DNA of 36,299 bases from Thiocapsa sp. KS1 (GTDB lineage Bacteria > Pseudomonadota > Gammaproteobacteria > Chromatiales > Chromatiaceae): the NCBI RefSeq assembly GCF_001499735.1, contig NZ_LN848257.1, positions 2,305,403-2,341,701 of the forward strand, written 5' to 3'. Below the pieces are notes generated by a model. That model ran no database searches, was not told the DNA's origin, and saw only the letters and a list, made by a program, of their open reading frames with translations. Within the stretch, counting starts at the first letter, position 1. Every line of letters begins with the position of its first letter. Positions 1 to 9,323 of this stretch are shown here, one piece after another. The position numbers were made by a program, and so were the translations under genes.

Positions 1-28
1 GATGGGGTTGTCTGAGACGGCCGATTGA
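1..28 (+). CDS. 3' end of an unseen upstream gene (tentative)
   Basis: A reading frame is open from base 2 and stops with TGA at 26-28, seven bases before the kinase start at 36. If real, it is the last few codons of a gene in the same operon as the kinase. TorS-type kinases are often preceded by a TorT-like periplasmic binding protein, but nothing visible here identifies the product. Confidence 0.25.
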
Positions 29-35
29 TCCGACG

Positions 36-2327
36 ATGTTCTCCGGCATCCAAGCCCGTCTACTGCTGATCCTGGGCCTCGCGGCTCTGGCGATCACGCT
101 CGCAAGCGCCATGGCGCTGATGGCGCTGCTGGAAACCCGTGCCGGGGTGGCGACGGTCATGGAGCGCGAGCTGCCGGCGTCCAACGCCGCCTTGGTGCTG
201 GCGCGCGTCGGCGAGCGGCTGGAGGATCGCGCGCCTGCACTGCTGGCCGCGAAAGATGCCGAGGCGCGCCAACGCCAGATCGCCCTGATCAACCGTGACC
301 TGCGCTCCCTGGCCAGCGAGACCGAGCGGCTGCGCGACCTGCATCCGGCCGGCAGCGACGGGGTCGCGGACATCGCCCGGCTAGCGCCCGAGCTGGCGGC
401 TAACCTGCGGGATCTGGCCCGGGCGCTGGAGCAACAGGCAACGCTCGGTGTTGCACTGCAGGACCAACGCGAGCGGCTGCTCGCCCTGCGCGAGCGCGTA
501 CAGCAGATCCTGGGGCCTTCGATCCTGCTGGTGAGCGATGTCGTGGAACGTGATACGGACGTCGACCCGGGGCTCTTTCGCCGCGCGGCCGGCGCGCAAG
601 GACCGCTCTTGGACGCGGAGCGCTTGGCGGGCTCGGCCTTCAGCGACCTGCTGCTCGGGGCCGAGTCGCCGGGCCTCGATCAGGTGCGGCTGTTCCGAGA
701 CTCCTTCGAGCGCACCCGCGGTCAGCTTGCGGACCTGCTCCCGAGGATTCCGTCGGGACTGCGCCCGGAGCTGGCACAGGCGATCGCCGACCTGGAGGTC
801 CAACTTCACGCCGACGGCGTCTTCCGATTGCGCGAGCAGGAGATCGCGACCATCGAGGGTGCGGAGTCTCTGGTGACGGCGAGCCGCGGCATCGCCGCCA
901 CGCTCAAGACGCGAGTGGATGCGCTGGTGCACTCGGCCAGCGAGACCATCGCCCGGGCCGCGGGCGCCATGGGCGACACCCTGCTGACCAATACGCTGAT
1001 CTTCGTCGCCGTCAGTATCGCGGTGGTGCTGCTGGCGACCCTCGTCTCCTACCGGTTCCTGGTGCGCGACATCAGCCTGAACCTGCGTGCGGTCACCCGA
1101 GCCATGCAGCGCCTCGCAGGCGGCGAGCGCGATGCCCGGGTACCGGCGATGGATCGGCGCGACGAGATCGGCGACCTGGCCCGTGTCTTCAACGTCTTCA
1201 AGGACAATGCCTTTCGCATGGAGACGGTGGAGGGCCAGCTGCGCCAGGCCCAGAAGATGGAGCTGGTCGGGCAGCTCACCGGCGGTATCGCCCACGACTT
1301 CAACAACATCCTCGCCGCCATCCTCGGCAATCTGACCTATTTGGAGCCCAAGCCCGGAGACGACCCGATGCTGCGCGAGCGTTGGCAGCGGGCCATGGGG
1401 GCGACGGATCGCGCGGTGCGCCAGGTGGAGCGATTGCTCGCTTTCTCCCGGCGCCAACGGCTCGCGCCCGAGATCGTGGATATCAATGCGCTGGTCGGCG
1501 GCATGCTGGATCTGCTCGAGGTGAGCGTCGCGGAGGGCACCGAGCTGCGCGCCCTGCTCGCCCCGGACCTGCCGCGTGTGCGGGTCGACCCCGGACAGCT
1601 CGAGAATGCGCTGATGAATCTGGTCATCAACGCACGCGATGCCTTGGACGGCGGCGGTCGGATCAGCGTGACGACCGCGGCTGCCGGTGACGATGCCGTC
1701 GAGGTCGCGGTCGAGGATACGGGCCGGGGCATCCCCGCGGACGTCCTCGAACGCGTCTGCGAGCCCTTCTTCACCACCAAAGCACCCGGCAAGGGCAGCG
1801 GACTCGGGCTCAGCATGGTGTATGGCTTCGCCCGCCAGTCCGGGGGCGAGATGCGGATCGAGAGCCGCATGGGTGAAGGCACGACCGTGCGCATCCGGCT
1901 TCCGGTCGCCGAGGCTTCCACGCTGGTTGTCGAGCATGTCGGAGCTGCAGTCCGGAACGCACCGCCGCAGGGCAACGGCGAGTGCGTGCTGGCGGTCGAC
2001 GACGACAGCGAGGTGCTGGCGACCACGGCCGATCAGCTCCGAGGTCTCGGATATCGCGTCCTGACCGCGGGCGACGGGGCGACGGCCTTGGAGCTGCTGC
2101 AGCAGGAGCCCGCGATCCGCTTGCTCTACACGGATGTCGCGATGCCGGCACCTTGGGACGGGGTCACCCTGGCCCGCGAGGCGCGCTCACGCCGACCGGA
2201 CCTGGCGCTCTTGTTCACATCCGGCGGGACCCGCGAAATCAAGGACCCGGCCGCCGCGTTGCTCCGCAAGCCGGTCACAATGGAGCATCTGGCTCACGCG
2301 GTGCGGCAGGCGATCGATGGCGAATAG
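36..2327 (+). CDS. TorS-like hybrid sensor histidine kinase
   Basis: Inner-membrane two-component sensor of 763 aa. The order is: TM helix at about residues 8-30; a long, mostly helical periplasmic region (about 31-312) resembling the TorS sensor domain; a second TM at about 315-340; a HAMP linker; a HisKA domain with the phospho-accepting His420 in GGIAHDFNN; a HATPase domain with N box (NLVINARDAL), G1 (VEDTGRGIP), F box (FFTTK) and G2 (GKGSGLGLSM); and a C-terminal receiver domain (about 650-763) with Asp700 in YTDVAMP and the conserved Lys in LRKPV. No Hpt domain is present, unlike E. coli TorS, so the relay must use another protein or the receiver is self-regulatory. It converges on a TorR-like regulator at 2436-3173, its likely partner. 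No torCAD-like reductase is in view, so the signal (TMAO, DMSO, nitrate or other) is unknown. Confidence 0.9.
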   Translation: MFSGIQARLLLILGLAALAITLASAMALMALLETRAGVATVMERELPASNAALVLARVGERLEDRAPALLAAKDAEARQRQIALINRDLRSLASETERLRDLHPAGSDGVADIARLAPELAANLRDLARALEQQATLGVALQDQRERLLALRERVQQILGPSILLVSDVVERDTDVDPGLFRRAAGAQGPLLDAERLAGSAFSDLLLGAESPGLDQVRLFRDSFERTRGQLADLLPRIPSGLRPELAQAIADLEVQLHADGVFRLREQEIATIEGAESLVTASRGIAATLKTRVDALVHSASETIARAAGAMGDTLLTNTLIFVAVSIAVVLLATLVSYRFLVRDISLNLRAVTRAMQRLAGGERDARVPAMDRRDEIGDLARVFNVFKDNAFRMETVEGQLRQAQKMELVGQLTGGIAHDFNNILAAILGNLTYLEPKPGDDPMLRERWQRAMGATDRAVRQVERLLAFSRRQRLAPEIVDINALVGGMLDLLEVSVAEGTELRALLAPDLPRVRVDPGQLENALMNLVINARDALDGGGRISVTTAAAGDDAVEVAVEDTGRGIPADVLERVCEPFFTTKAPGKGSGLGLSMVYGFARQSGGEMRIESRMGEGTTVRIRLPVAEASTLVVEHVGAAVRNAPPQGNGECVLAVDDDSEVLATTADQLRGLGYRVLTAGDGATALELLQQEPAIRLLYTDVAMPAPWDGVTLAREARSRRPDLALLFTSGGTREIKDPAAALLRKPVTMEHLAHAVRQAIDGE

Positions 2328-2330
2328 CTG

Positions 2331-2450
2331 CGTAGGTCGGGTTAGGCGCGCCCGGTATGCGTTTTCGCGCTTGCTCGGAGGCTTACGGCGCGCCGTAACC
2401 CGACGTGACAACGGAGATCGTCGGATTACGCTGCGCTAATCCGATCTACG
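2331..2450. repeat. Palindromic repeat, family A (CGTAGGTCGGGTTAG type), copy 1
   Basis: A GC-rich repeat fills the gap between the convergent kinase and regulator genes. It starts with CGTAGGTCGGGTTAGGCGCG and contains several inverted arms: GTCGGGTTA against TAACCCGAC, GGCGCGCC twice, and GTCGGATTA against TAATCCGAT. It ends in ATCTACG, the inverse of its start. A related copy lies at 31304-31437. It could fold into strong hairpins on both strands and so act as a bidirectional terminator. The C-terminal codons and TAG stop of the TorR-like gene lie inside it. Confidence 0.8.
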
Positions 2451-3173
2451 CTGCCCCATCTGTTCCACATCGGCATCGAAGACATAGCCTGCGCCGCGCT
2501 CGGTTCGGATAAGCCTCGGTGCATGGCTGTTGGATTCGATCTTTCGGCGCAGGCGCATGATGAGGACGTCGATGGTGCGATCGAAGACATCGGCTTCGAA
2601 CGAATGGGTGCGCTCGAGCAGATGCTCCCGACTCAAGACCCGGCGCGGGGCGTCGAGGAAAGCCTCCAGCAAGAGAAACTCGGCGTTGGTCAGGGACACC
2701 GGAATCCCGTCGGGGTCGGTCAGGAGACGGGCGGAGAGATCGAGCATCCAGCCGGCGAAACGCCTGCAATCGTGTCGGGGGGATACCGTGAGCGCGGGCA
2801 TCGTCGCACCGGCGGACGTGCGACGCAGCACCGCCTTGATCCGGGCGATCAGCTCGCGCGGGTTGAAGGGCTTGACCACATAGTCGTCGGCACCGATCTC
2901 CAGCCCGACAATCCGGTCCACATCCGAGCCCATGCCCGTCAGCATGATGATCGGGATCGTCGAGGCGGCGCGCAGGCGCCGCGCAATCGTCAGACCGTCC
3001 TGATCGGGCAGACGGATGTCGAGCAGGATGATGTCGGGCGTGTGCTGCCGCAACAGCTCGGTCAGCTCCGCGTCGCTGCCGGCTTGGAGCAGGTCCCAAC
3101 CCTGCTGACGGACCTCGTGCGCGACCAGATCCCGGATGTCCGGATCATCGTCGACGATGAGCACCTGGATCAT
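2436..3173 (-). CDS. OmpR/TorR-family response regulator
   Basis: DNA-binding response regulator of 245 aa. The N-terminal receiver domain (about 1-118) carries the acidic pocket (VDDD), the phospho-acceptor Asp in LLDIRLPD, the Thr in MLTG and the Lys in VVKPFNP. The C-terminal winged helix (about 150-236) has the OmpR-family features SLTNAEFLLLEAF, RVLSREHLLE, RTIDVLIMRLRRKIE and TERGAGYVF. It is convergent with the TorS-like kinase and is the best candidate for its partner. The last residues (RRSD) and the TAG stop are encoded by a palindromic repeat, which suggests the original 3' end was replaced. Target genes are unknown; the nap operon next door is one possibility, by position only. 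Confidence 0.93.
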   Translation of the reverse strand: MIQVLIVDDDPDIRDLVAHEVRQQGWDLLQAGSDAELTELLRQHTPDIILLDIRLPDQDGLTIARRLRAASTIPIIMLTGMGSDVDRIVGLEIGADDYVVKPFNPRELIARIKAVLRRTSAGATMPALTVSPRHDCRRFAGWMLDLSARLLTDPDGIPVSLTNAEFLLLEAFLDAPRRVLSREHLLERTHSFEADVFDRTIDVLIMRLRRKIESNSHAPRLIRTERGAGYVFDADVEQMGQRRSD

Positions 3174-3309
3174 GCGAGCACGAAGGCGCAGACAAAGATC
3201 AACGGCGTATCACGGCATCGGCGGATGCTGGACGAGGCGATGCTCGAACCCGAACATAGCAACCGACCAAGACCGTCGTGCGGCAGCGGTTTCTGCCGCC
3301 ATCCCGGAA

Positions 3310-3792
3310 TCAATAGCGCCCGCCGGTCTTGTGCATGTAGTTCGCGAGCTCGGTGCGCTCGAGGTTGACCCGCATCAGGTTCGTGTGGGTGATGCGGAAG
3401 ATCGCACGCATGACCTTGTAGACGAGCCGCGGATGGGTCTCGACAAGGGCCTCGAAATCATCGGGCTCCAGGGTCAGAACACTGCTGTCGTCCTCCGAGC
3501 GCAAGGCTGCCTTGCGCGCGGAGCCGTCGACAAAGGCACGCGTGCCGGCGCACTCGCCCGGACGCATCCGATACACCGGCTCTTCGACCCCGCCGACCGT
3601 CTTGCAGACGCACAGACGCCCCTCCGCCAGCAGAAACAGGGTGCGCCGCTGCTCGTCCTCCGAGACCAGCAATTCCCCGTTGGTTAGCCTGACGACGCCC
3701 ATGTGCTCCGCCAGAATCGACGCCTCCCTCTCGTCGAGCTCGGTGCCGAGCACCGAGCTGCGCACTATTGCCGCACGATCCATCTGATTCAT
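3310..3792 (-). CDS. Cyclic-nucleotide-binding-domain protein without output domain
   Basis: A 160-aa protein made almost entirely of one CRP-type nucleotide-binding fold: NGELLVSEDE, LFLLAEGRLCV, RMRPGECAGTRAFVDG and VLTLEPDDFEALVETHP match the beta-roll and phosphate-binding-cassette region. It is followed by a helix (about 130-150). There is no helix-turn-helix, kinase or cyclase domain, so it is not a normal CRP/FNR regulator. I placed the start at 3792 because GGGAGATC lies just upstream; an in-frame ATG at 3849 has no such signal. It lies 147 bases downstream of napB on the same strand and may be co-transcribed with nap. What it binds and what it acts on are not visible; it may work through a protein partner. 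Confidence 0.75.
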   Translation of the reverse strand: MNQMDRAAIVRSSVLGTELDEREASILAEHMGVVRLTNGELLVSEDEQRRTLFLLAEGRLCVCKTVGGVEEPVYRMRPGECAGTRAFVDGSARKAALRSEDDSSVLTLEPDDFEALVETHPRLVYKVMRAIFRITHTNLMRVNLERTELANYMHKTGGRY

Positions 3793-3939
3793 CGACCGAT
3801 CTCCCGTTTCTCTCCGACACAAAGGACAGTGTGCAGTCATCGTGCGCAAGCGCAGCAGGTGCGCACGCGCATGAAGGTCCCGTGAGTTTAGCGCGTCGGA
3901 TCGGGATCTGCCCCGTCGGTGAAGCGCGCAGGGATGCGG

Positions 3940-4413
3940 TCAAGGCGCGTCGAAATCATTTCCGACCAGCAGATTCGCCTCGGTCTGCGGGACGTGGCAC
4001 TGGGTACAGAAATAGCGGGTCCCGATGATCTTTTTCTCGACCGTACCCGGATCGCTGCGCAGGCTCACGTAATGACTCTCGGGCATCGGCGAGGGTTCGT
4101 CCGCGTCCTTGTCCTGGTCCCAGAGATCCTGGTCGTGATGACATTTCAGGCACTTGTTGTTCTTCAGCGTAATCAGTCCGGACTCCTCGATGCTGTGCGG
4201 GATCAAGGGCGGGGCATCCTCGAACGCGGTCGGCAAGGTCGAATCGGCATCCTCGGGATCGATCGAAAGATACTCGAAGCTCACCGGGTCGGGGGAATCG
4301 AAAACGGTCCCGGCCAGATCCTCGTCGATCCATGACAGGTCTTGTGCAAGGGCAAAGCTGCCGGCCAGAACGACCCCGGCGACGACCGCGAGGGAACGGG
4401 GAAGCATGATCAT
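3940..4413 (-). CDS. napB: NapB, diheme cytochrome c subunit of periplasmic nitrate reductase
   Basis: Small periplasmic electron-transfer subunit (157 aa) that passes electrons to NapA. A signal peptide covers about residues 1-23, ending ALAQ. Two CxxCH heme motifs are visible: CLKCH at 88-92 and CTQCH at 136-140. The upstream stretch PPLIPHSIE and the later PESHY fit the distal-histidine regions of NapB. The start ATG at 4413 overlaps the napH stop (ATGA) and is preceded by GGAGG at a good distance. It is the last recognisable nap gene of the operon. Confidence 0.96.
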   Translation of the reverse strand: MIMLPRSLAVVAGVVLAGSFALAQDLSWIDEDLAGTVFDSPDPVSFEYLSIDPEDADSTLPTAFEDAPPLIPHSIEESGLITLKNNKCLKCHHDQDLWDQDKDADEPSPMPESHYVSLRSDPGTVEKKIIGTRYFCTQCHVPQTEANLLVGNDFDAP

Positions 4414-5303
4414 GGGTTATCCTCCTTCATTATGAGCTTGGGATGCGCCGGGAACGAACCGGGACCTCGTTTGCTTAAGCGCCAACCGAATGTCAGGCTC
4501 TTCTCCGGGCAGATCGGGATACACCGCGCGCAATTCGTACAATCCCCCGAAAGGACCTGGCCATCCTGTACCAGGCGTTTGAGATTCAAGACCTGAGGCT
4601 CCGGGCAGATTGCTTGGCAATCCCCGCAGCCGGTGCAGGTGGCTTGGTCGAATTTGACCCTGACCTGGGCCGTGTGCCGTCCTACCAATGCATAAAAGGC
4701 ACCGAGTGGACAGAGGTGACCGCACCAACCGTGCTTCACGACCAGCCAATCGAACAAAAAGAGGCCGACCAATGCGGTCCAGCCCAAACCCAAACCGAAG
4801 ATGATCTCGCGATGCATGGCTCCGATCGGGCTGACCCATTCGAATGCCGGAAGCCCGATCAAGATCGACAGCAGCAGCGCGAGAGCCAGCACGGTATAGC
4901 GCAGGTGACGGGGAATCCCGAAGAGGTTCTTGCGCCAGGTCTTGCGATGCAATACGGCCGCGAAGTCGGTGACCATATTCACCGGACAGACCCAGGAGCA
5001 CCAGACCCTGCCGCCCAGGATCAAGAAAACGCCCAAAACGAGCGCAGCGCCAAGTAGAATCTCGACCTGGAGGGCGTGCCCCGTTAAAAGGATCTGAAGT
5101 GTCGCGAAGGGATCGGCGAGCGTCACCTGCCCGAGAACCTCCGACGCACTCAGGTTTCCGCTCAACATTGGGAGTCCGAATAAGGACCAGCCCCAATGCA
5201 GCGTGCCGAAGAACAGCAGCAAGACGCCGATCTGAACAACCCGCCGCAGGATCAAATAGCGCCAGCTCCAGAGGGCGGGCGTTGGCTGCCGATTCCTCGC
5301 CAT
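4410..5303 (-). CDS. napH: NapH, membrane quinol-oxidising ferredoxin
   Basis: Polytopic membrane iron-sulfur protein of 297 aa, which with NapG forms a quinol dehydrogenase feeding NapA/NapB. About four TM helices lie in the first 220 residues. The cytoplasmic motifs CSWVCPVN and CGHLCPLG are the CxxxCP signatures typical of NapH. Two [4Fe-4S] binding motifs follow near the C terminus (CTGCGDCQAICPEP and CTNCARCIPICPE). Its ATG directly follows the napG stop with no gap, and its TGA overlaps the napB start, so translation is probably coupled. No napC is present in the window, so NapGH is probably the main quinol route here. Confidence 0.95.
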   Translation of the reverse strand: MARNRQPTPALWSWRYLILRRVVQIGVLLLFFGTLHWGWSLFGLPMLSGNLSASEVLGQVTLADPFATLQILLTGHALQVEILLGAALVLGVFLILGGRVWCSWVCPVNMVTDFAAVLHRKTWRKNLFGIPRHLRYTVLALALLLSILIGLPAFEWVSPIGAMHREIIFGLGLGWTALVGLFLFDWLVVKHGWCGHLCPLGAFYALVGRHTAQVRVKFDQATCTGCGDCQAICPEPQVLNLKRLVQDGQVLSGDCTNCARCIPICPEKSLTFGWRLSKRGPGSFPAHPKLIMKEDNP

Positions 5304-6071
5304 CTAATACCCCGGCCCATTCAGATAATCCAACCCAGGCGCCTGACCCTGCGCCGGTGCGGAATCCATCTGTCCCTTCCGGGTGTCGCCTGGTCCCGAG
5401 CCGGGCGTCGTGCCGTCTGCCTGCTTCCAGCCCATCCTGAAATGGTCGCCGATCTTGCCCTGAATCAACTCGGCAGGAAGCACCTTGATGGCCGCGATCT
5501 CGGTCGGACAGGCGTTCTCGCAGATGCCGCAACCCGTGCAGCCTTCGCTGAGAACGATCGGCAGGAGCATGGCATGCTTGCTCAATTCACGCCGTCGTGT
5601 TTCGACGCGAATCGCCGTGTCCCGAAGCGGGCAGACCCGATAACAGATCTCGCAACGCAGGCCCTGCCAGGAGAGACAATGCTCGGTGTCGATAAAGGCG
5701 AGACCCATCCGCGAGTCCATGACATCCTCCAGTGCCGGGGAAAGCGCACCCGTCGGACAGGCGGCCTTGCATGGGATGTCGTGACAGAGGTAGCAGGGGA
5801 TCTGCCGCGGCTCGAAATAGGGCGTGCCCAGCGGGGCATGGTCGGCCAAGGCGGCCAGTGTCAAGGTGTCGTATGGACAGGCGACGACGCAACGTCCGCA
5901 TTTGATGCAGAGCGCATTGAAGTCCGCATCCGGAAGCGCACCGGGCGGGCGCAGGGCCAACGGCTCGGCGCGGGCGTTCTGAATGACGAGATACGACCAG
6001 AGCATGCCGCCGCTGGTCGTGACGGCCGCGCCTTGAATGGTCTTCTGTATGAAACCGCGCCGCGTGGTCAT
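5304..6071 (-). CDS. napG: NapG, periplasmic ferredoxin-type protein
   Basis: Periplasmic protein (255 aa) with four [4Fe-4S] clusters that works with membrane NapH. A Tat-type signal (TTRRGFIQK) lies at the N terminus. Cysteine clusters follow: CIKCGRCVVACP, CYLCHDIPCKAACP, CEICYRVCP and CTGCGICENACP. I chose the ATG at 6071 because it puts the twin-arginine motif at the usual distance from the start; an in-frame ATG at 6131 would add 20 residues, and neither has a clear ribosome site. The napA stop is 93 bases upstream. The C-terminal tail (about 220-255) is Gly/Pro rich. Confidence 0.94.
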   Translation of the reverse strand: MTTRRGFIQKTIQGAAVTTSGGMLWSYLVIQNARAEPLALRPPGALPDADFNALCIKCGRCVVACPYDTLTLAALADHAPLGTPYFEPRQIPCYLCHDIPCKAACPTGALSPALEDVMDSRMGLAFIDTEHCLSWQGLRCEICYRVCPLRDTAIRVETRRRELSKHAMLLPIVLSEGCTGCGICENACPTEIAAIKVLPAELIQGKIGDHFRMGWKQADGTTPGSGPGDTRKGQMDSAPAQGQAPGLDYLNGPGY

Positions 6072-6164
6072 GATCGGTGAGTCGCCGGACGTGATGAAAG
6101 CACTCGGCTCGCTCGGATGGGTACGACACATCCGAGCACTGTCGATGAACCCGACAAGGGCGCG

Positions 6165-8909
6165 CTACACCTTGTAGATCTTGATCGCGGTCTTTTTGAA
6201 GTCCTCTTCCTTGGAGATCGGACAGGTCGCATCGATGCAGAGCTTGTTGACGAACACCGACTCGTCGAAAAAGGCCATGAAGCTATAGCCGCGCGGTGGC
6301 CGATTACGGCCCGTGGTTTCGATCACCGCCTTGATCTTGCCCCGTCGTGATTCGATCCAGACCGTATCCTGACGTTTGAGACCGCGCGCCTCGGCATCCT
6401 TCTCGTTCATGTCCAGCACTGCCGCCGGCATAGCCCGATGCAGCTCCGGCACACGTCGCGTCATGGTGCCGGTATGCCAGTGCTCGAGCAAACGCCCGGT
6501 GCAGAGCCAGAGGTCGTAGTTTCCGTCGGGCGATTCGACCGGTGCGGCGTAAGGTCTGAAGAAGATCTTCGCCTTGCCGGGGAATTTGGTCTTCTCCTCG
6601 GTCGTTGGACCGTTCAGATTGCCGGTCACCAACTCCTTCATGGCGCCGCCGTAGAATTCGATCTCGCCGTTCTTGACATAGGGATCGTATTTGGCGTTGA
6701 AGCGCCATGGCGTCTCTTTGCCGTCGATCACCGGCCAACGCAGACCGCGTACGTCGTCCTGATAATAGACATCGAACGGCGCCAGATCATGGTGATGACC
6801 GCGCCCGAAGGCGGCGTATTCTTCAAATAGCGCCTTCTCGACAAACCAATCCACACCGAGATGCTTGACCGTGTGATTGTCGTGTCCCTTGGCGACGGGA
6901 TCGGGCCAGGCGAACGCCTTGTTCTCCGGTGTTTCGAAGAGCGCCTCATAGAGGGTCATCTCCGGTGTGTAGCCCATCTCCTGAGCAGCGGCCATCACAT
7001 CGGGGAGTTTTCCCTCCTCGAATCCCTCGTCTTTTAGGCCGGGAATGGGTTGCTCCTTCCAGACCTCCGCCAGGGTGATGCGTTTGGAGAATTCCAGGAT
7101 CTGCCACAGATCGCTGCGTGCCTCTCCCGGCGGTGGAACCTGCTCGCGCCAGAGCTGGGTACGGCGCTCGGCGTTCCCGTAGCCGCCCCATTTCTCGAAG
7201 ATCATGGCGACGGGCAGGATCAGATCGGCCACCTTGGCCGAGATGCTCGGATAGGCATCGGAGACGACGATGAAGTTGTCGTTCTCGCGTGCCGCCTTCA
7301 GCCAATGGTTGGCATTGGCGACATGCTGGAAGGGGTTGTTGACCTGCACCCAGACCCACGACATGGAGCCATCTTCCAGATCGCGCATGATCTTGGTGAT
7401 GTGACTCCCGGGTTTTGGATTGAGCGTCTTGGGCGGCAGCTTCCAGGTCTGCTCGGTGATGTCCCGGTGTTTGGCGATGTTGACGACCATGTCGGCCGGC
7501 AGACGATGACTGAAGGTGCCGACCTCGCGCGCGGTCCCGCAGGCGGAAGGCTGGCCGGTCAGGGAGAAGGGGCTGTTGCCGGGCTCGGCGATCTTTCCCA
7601 ACAGAAGATGCACGCTGTAGATCTGCTCGTTGACCCAGGTCCCACGCACATGCTGGTTGAAGCCCATAGTCCAGAAACTGACCAGCTTGCGCTTCGGGTC
7701 GGCGTAGAGATCCGCCAGACGCACGAGCTTGGCCTTGAAGGCATCCAAAGATTCTTCGGAGTCGCCCTTGGCCAGCTCGGCGACGAAATCCAGCGTGTAG
7801 GGCGCGACCCCGGCCTTGAAGTCCTCGAAACCGACCAGCCAGTGTCGGTCGGCCGTGGCCGCGTTGGCCTGTTTGATGGTGTGAACCTGCTCGGGATCCA
7901 GTCCGATGCCGATCGCCTCGTCCCGCGTCAGGGTCACCTCGACCTCGCGCGCCTGGATATCCTTTTCGGCTTCGAACGCGAATTTGTCGGTCGCACGCAT
8001 CCCGTAACCGATATCGGTCGGGCCGGCGCAGAAGACACAATGGGCATCGACGAAGGCTTGATTCACGGCATCGCGCTGGATGATCTCGCGCGCCAGGTAA
8101 TTGAGCAGCGCCATGTCGGTATTCGGCTTGATGATGATCTCGAGATCCGACCCTTCGGAGGTCATGTTCCGCAGGGTCGTGATGTTGACGATCTTCATGT
8201 CCGAATGGCCGAGGCGACGGTCGATGACACGCTGCCAGAGGACCGGATGGGCCTCGGCCATATTCGCGCCCCAAGCGACGACCGTATCCGTGTATTCGAT
8301 ATCGTCGTAATTGCCCGGCGGCTCGTCGATGCCGAAGACCTGCATGAATGCAGCCACGGCCGAGGCCATGCAATTGCGCGCATTGGGATCGATGTTGTTG
8401 CTGCGAAAACCGGCCTTCATCAGCTTGGTCATCGCATAGCCTTCCTGGATCAGCCATTGGCCGGAGCCGATGACGCCGATCCCGGTCGGTCCTTTTTCTT
8501 CGTAGGCTTTCTTGAACTGGATCGCCATCTCGTCGAAGGCCTGATCCCAGGTCACCGGGGTGAACTTACCCTTCTTGTCGAATCGCCCGTCGGTCATCCG
8601 CATCAAGGGCTGCGTCAGGCGATCCTTGCCGTAGAGGATCTTGCCGTTGAAGTAACCCTTCACGCAGTTCAGACCGCGATTGACCGGGGCGTCGGGATCA
8701 CCTTTGGTCGCGACGATCTTGCCGTCCTGCGTCGCGATCATGATGCCGCAGCCCACACCGCAGAAGCGGCAGACGCCTTTATCCCAGCGCCAGTCCTGCT
8801 CGGTCTCGGCCGCCGCTGCGCTGGCGACGCGGCTGATGGGTATTCCGACGGCCATGGCTGTCGCGGCAGCGACGCCCGACTTCAGAAAGTTGCGGCGACT
8901 GAGCTCCAT
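6165..8909 (-). CDS. napA: NapA, periplasmic nitrate reductase catalytic subunit (long type)
   Basis: Molybdopterin (bis-MGD) enzyme reducing nitrate to nitrite in the periplasm. The protein is 914 aa. It has a Tat signal (SRRNFLK, about residues 4-10), a [4Fe-4S] motif with Cys47, Cys50, Cys54 and Cys82, and the Mo-ligand Cys180 in ARNCMASAV. The start at 8909 is fixed by an excellent GAGGAGGAAT ribosome site; the frame stays open upstream to 9452 but that part overlaps napD. E. coli NapA is about 830 residues. The extra length sits mainly after GYGMRATD (about 35 residues) and in the C-terminal third. From memory, those insertions and blocks such as [19 protein letters not shown] and the ending [10 protein letters not shown] resemble the long NapA of Campylobacter and relatives. 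Confidence 0.97.
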   Translation of the reverse strand: MELSRRNFLKSGVAAATAMAVGIPISRVASAAAAETEQDWRWDKGVCRFCGVGCGIMIATQDGKIVATKGDPDAPVNRGLNCVKGYFNGKILYGKDRLTQPLMRMTDGRFDKKGKFTPVTWDQAFDEMAIQFKKAYEEKGPTGIGVIGSGQWLIQEGYAMTKLMKAGFRSNNIDPNARNCMASAVAAFMQVFGIDEPPGNYDDIEYTDTVVAWGANMAEAHPVLWQRVIDRRLGHSDMKIVNITTLRNMTSEGSDLEIIIKPNTDMALLNYLAREIIQRDAVNQAFVDAHCVFCAGPTDIGYGMRATDKFAFEAEKDIQAREVEVTLTRDEAIGIGLDPEQVHTIKQANAATADRHWLVGFEDFKAGVAPYTLDFVAELAKGDSEESLDAFKAKLVRLADLYADPKRKLVSFWTMGFNQHVRGTWVNEQIYSVHLLLGKIAEPGNSPFSLTGQPSACGTAREVGTFSHRLPADMVVNIAKHRDITEQTWKLPPKTLNPKPGSHITKIMRDLEDGSMSWVWVQVNNPFQHVANANHWLKAARENDNFIVVSDAYPSISAKVADLILPVAMIFEKWGGYGNAERRTQLWREQVPPPGEARSDLWQILEFSKRITLAEVWKEQPIPGLKDEGFEEGKLPDVMAAAQEMGYTPEMTLYEALFETPENKAFAWPDPVAKGHDNHTVKHLGVDWFVEKALFEEYAAFGRGHHHDLAPFDVYYQDDVRGLRWPVIDGKETPWRFNAKYDPYVKNGEIEFYGGAMKELVTGNLNGPTTEEKTKFPGKAKIFFRPYAAPVESPDGNYDLWLCTGRLLEHWHTGTMTRRVPELHRAMPAAVLDMNEKDAEARGLKRQDTVWIESRRGKIKAVIETTGRNRPPRGYSFMAFFDESVFVNKLCIDATCPISKEEDFKKTAIKIYKV

Positions 8910-8974
8910 GATTCCTCCTCGATCTCGTTGTATTTTTTGAGCGCTCGCCCGTGCGGGTCGGGCGAGTGTGTAGC

Positions 8975-9253
8975 CTATGACGCGGCCATTTCGGCGGGGA
9001 TCGCGTCCCATTCGGGGAGTATTTCGTCGAACACGTGGTAGACCATCTCGGCCAGCATCACGCCGGGCAACGCCTTGATGCGGCTGAGCGCGGCAACCTC
9101 CTCGTCGACCGTCTCGGCCTCCTGCACGACCACGATCCGCCCGGTCGCAGGCTCGGCGTGATGGACCTCGACTCCGGGCAGCGCGTTGAGCGCGAGCGTT
9201 GCGTCTTCGACTTGAGCGGGCGGGACGACGACCAGGATTCCTGAGAGATTCAT
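8975..9253 (-). CDS. napD: NapD, NapA maturation chaperone
   Basis: Small cytoplasmic chaperone (92 aa) that binds the NapA Tat signal peptide during cofactor insertion. It shows the ferredoxin-like fold pattern of the family: an opening beta strand (NLSGILVVV), a helix around [15 protein letters not shown], a strand (GRIVVVQEA) and a second helix and strand ([21 protein letters not shown]). I chose ATG 9253 because GGAGAC lies 8 bases upstream and because the protein then starts as NapD proteins usually do. It is the first gene of the nap operon and ends 65 bases before napA. Confidence 0.92.
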   Translation of the reverse strand: MNLSGILVVVPPAQVEDATLALNALPGVEVHHAEPATGRIVVVQEAETVDEEVAALSRIKALPGVMLAEMVYHVFDEILPEWDAIPAEMAAS

Positions 9254-9323
9254 CTGTGAGTCTCCGGGGTCGGTTAGGCTTTGTGACATCGCTCGCAAGC
9301 CCGGCCACATCGCCGATCGGAGT

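Noticed and set aside
381-1937. Long open frame on the minus strand (518 codons)
   Set aside because: It is the antisense of the hybrid kinase gene, which has full domain support.
36-3173. Naming the two-component pair torS/torR
   Set aside because: The kinase lacks an Hpt domain and no TMAO reductase genes are seen, so only the similarity is stated.
3182-3215. Possible FNR-type half-site (TTGATCTTTGTC on the minus strand) upstream of the TorR-like gene
   Set aside because: Only one half matches; the second half-site is poor.
7050-9041. Long open frame on the plus strand (663 codons)
   Set aside because: It is the antisense of napA, with no recognisable domains or ribosome site.
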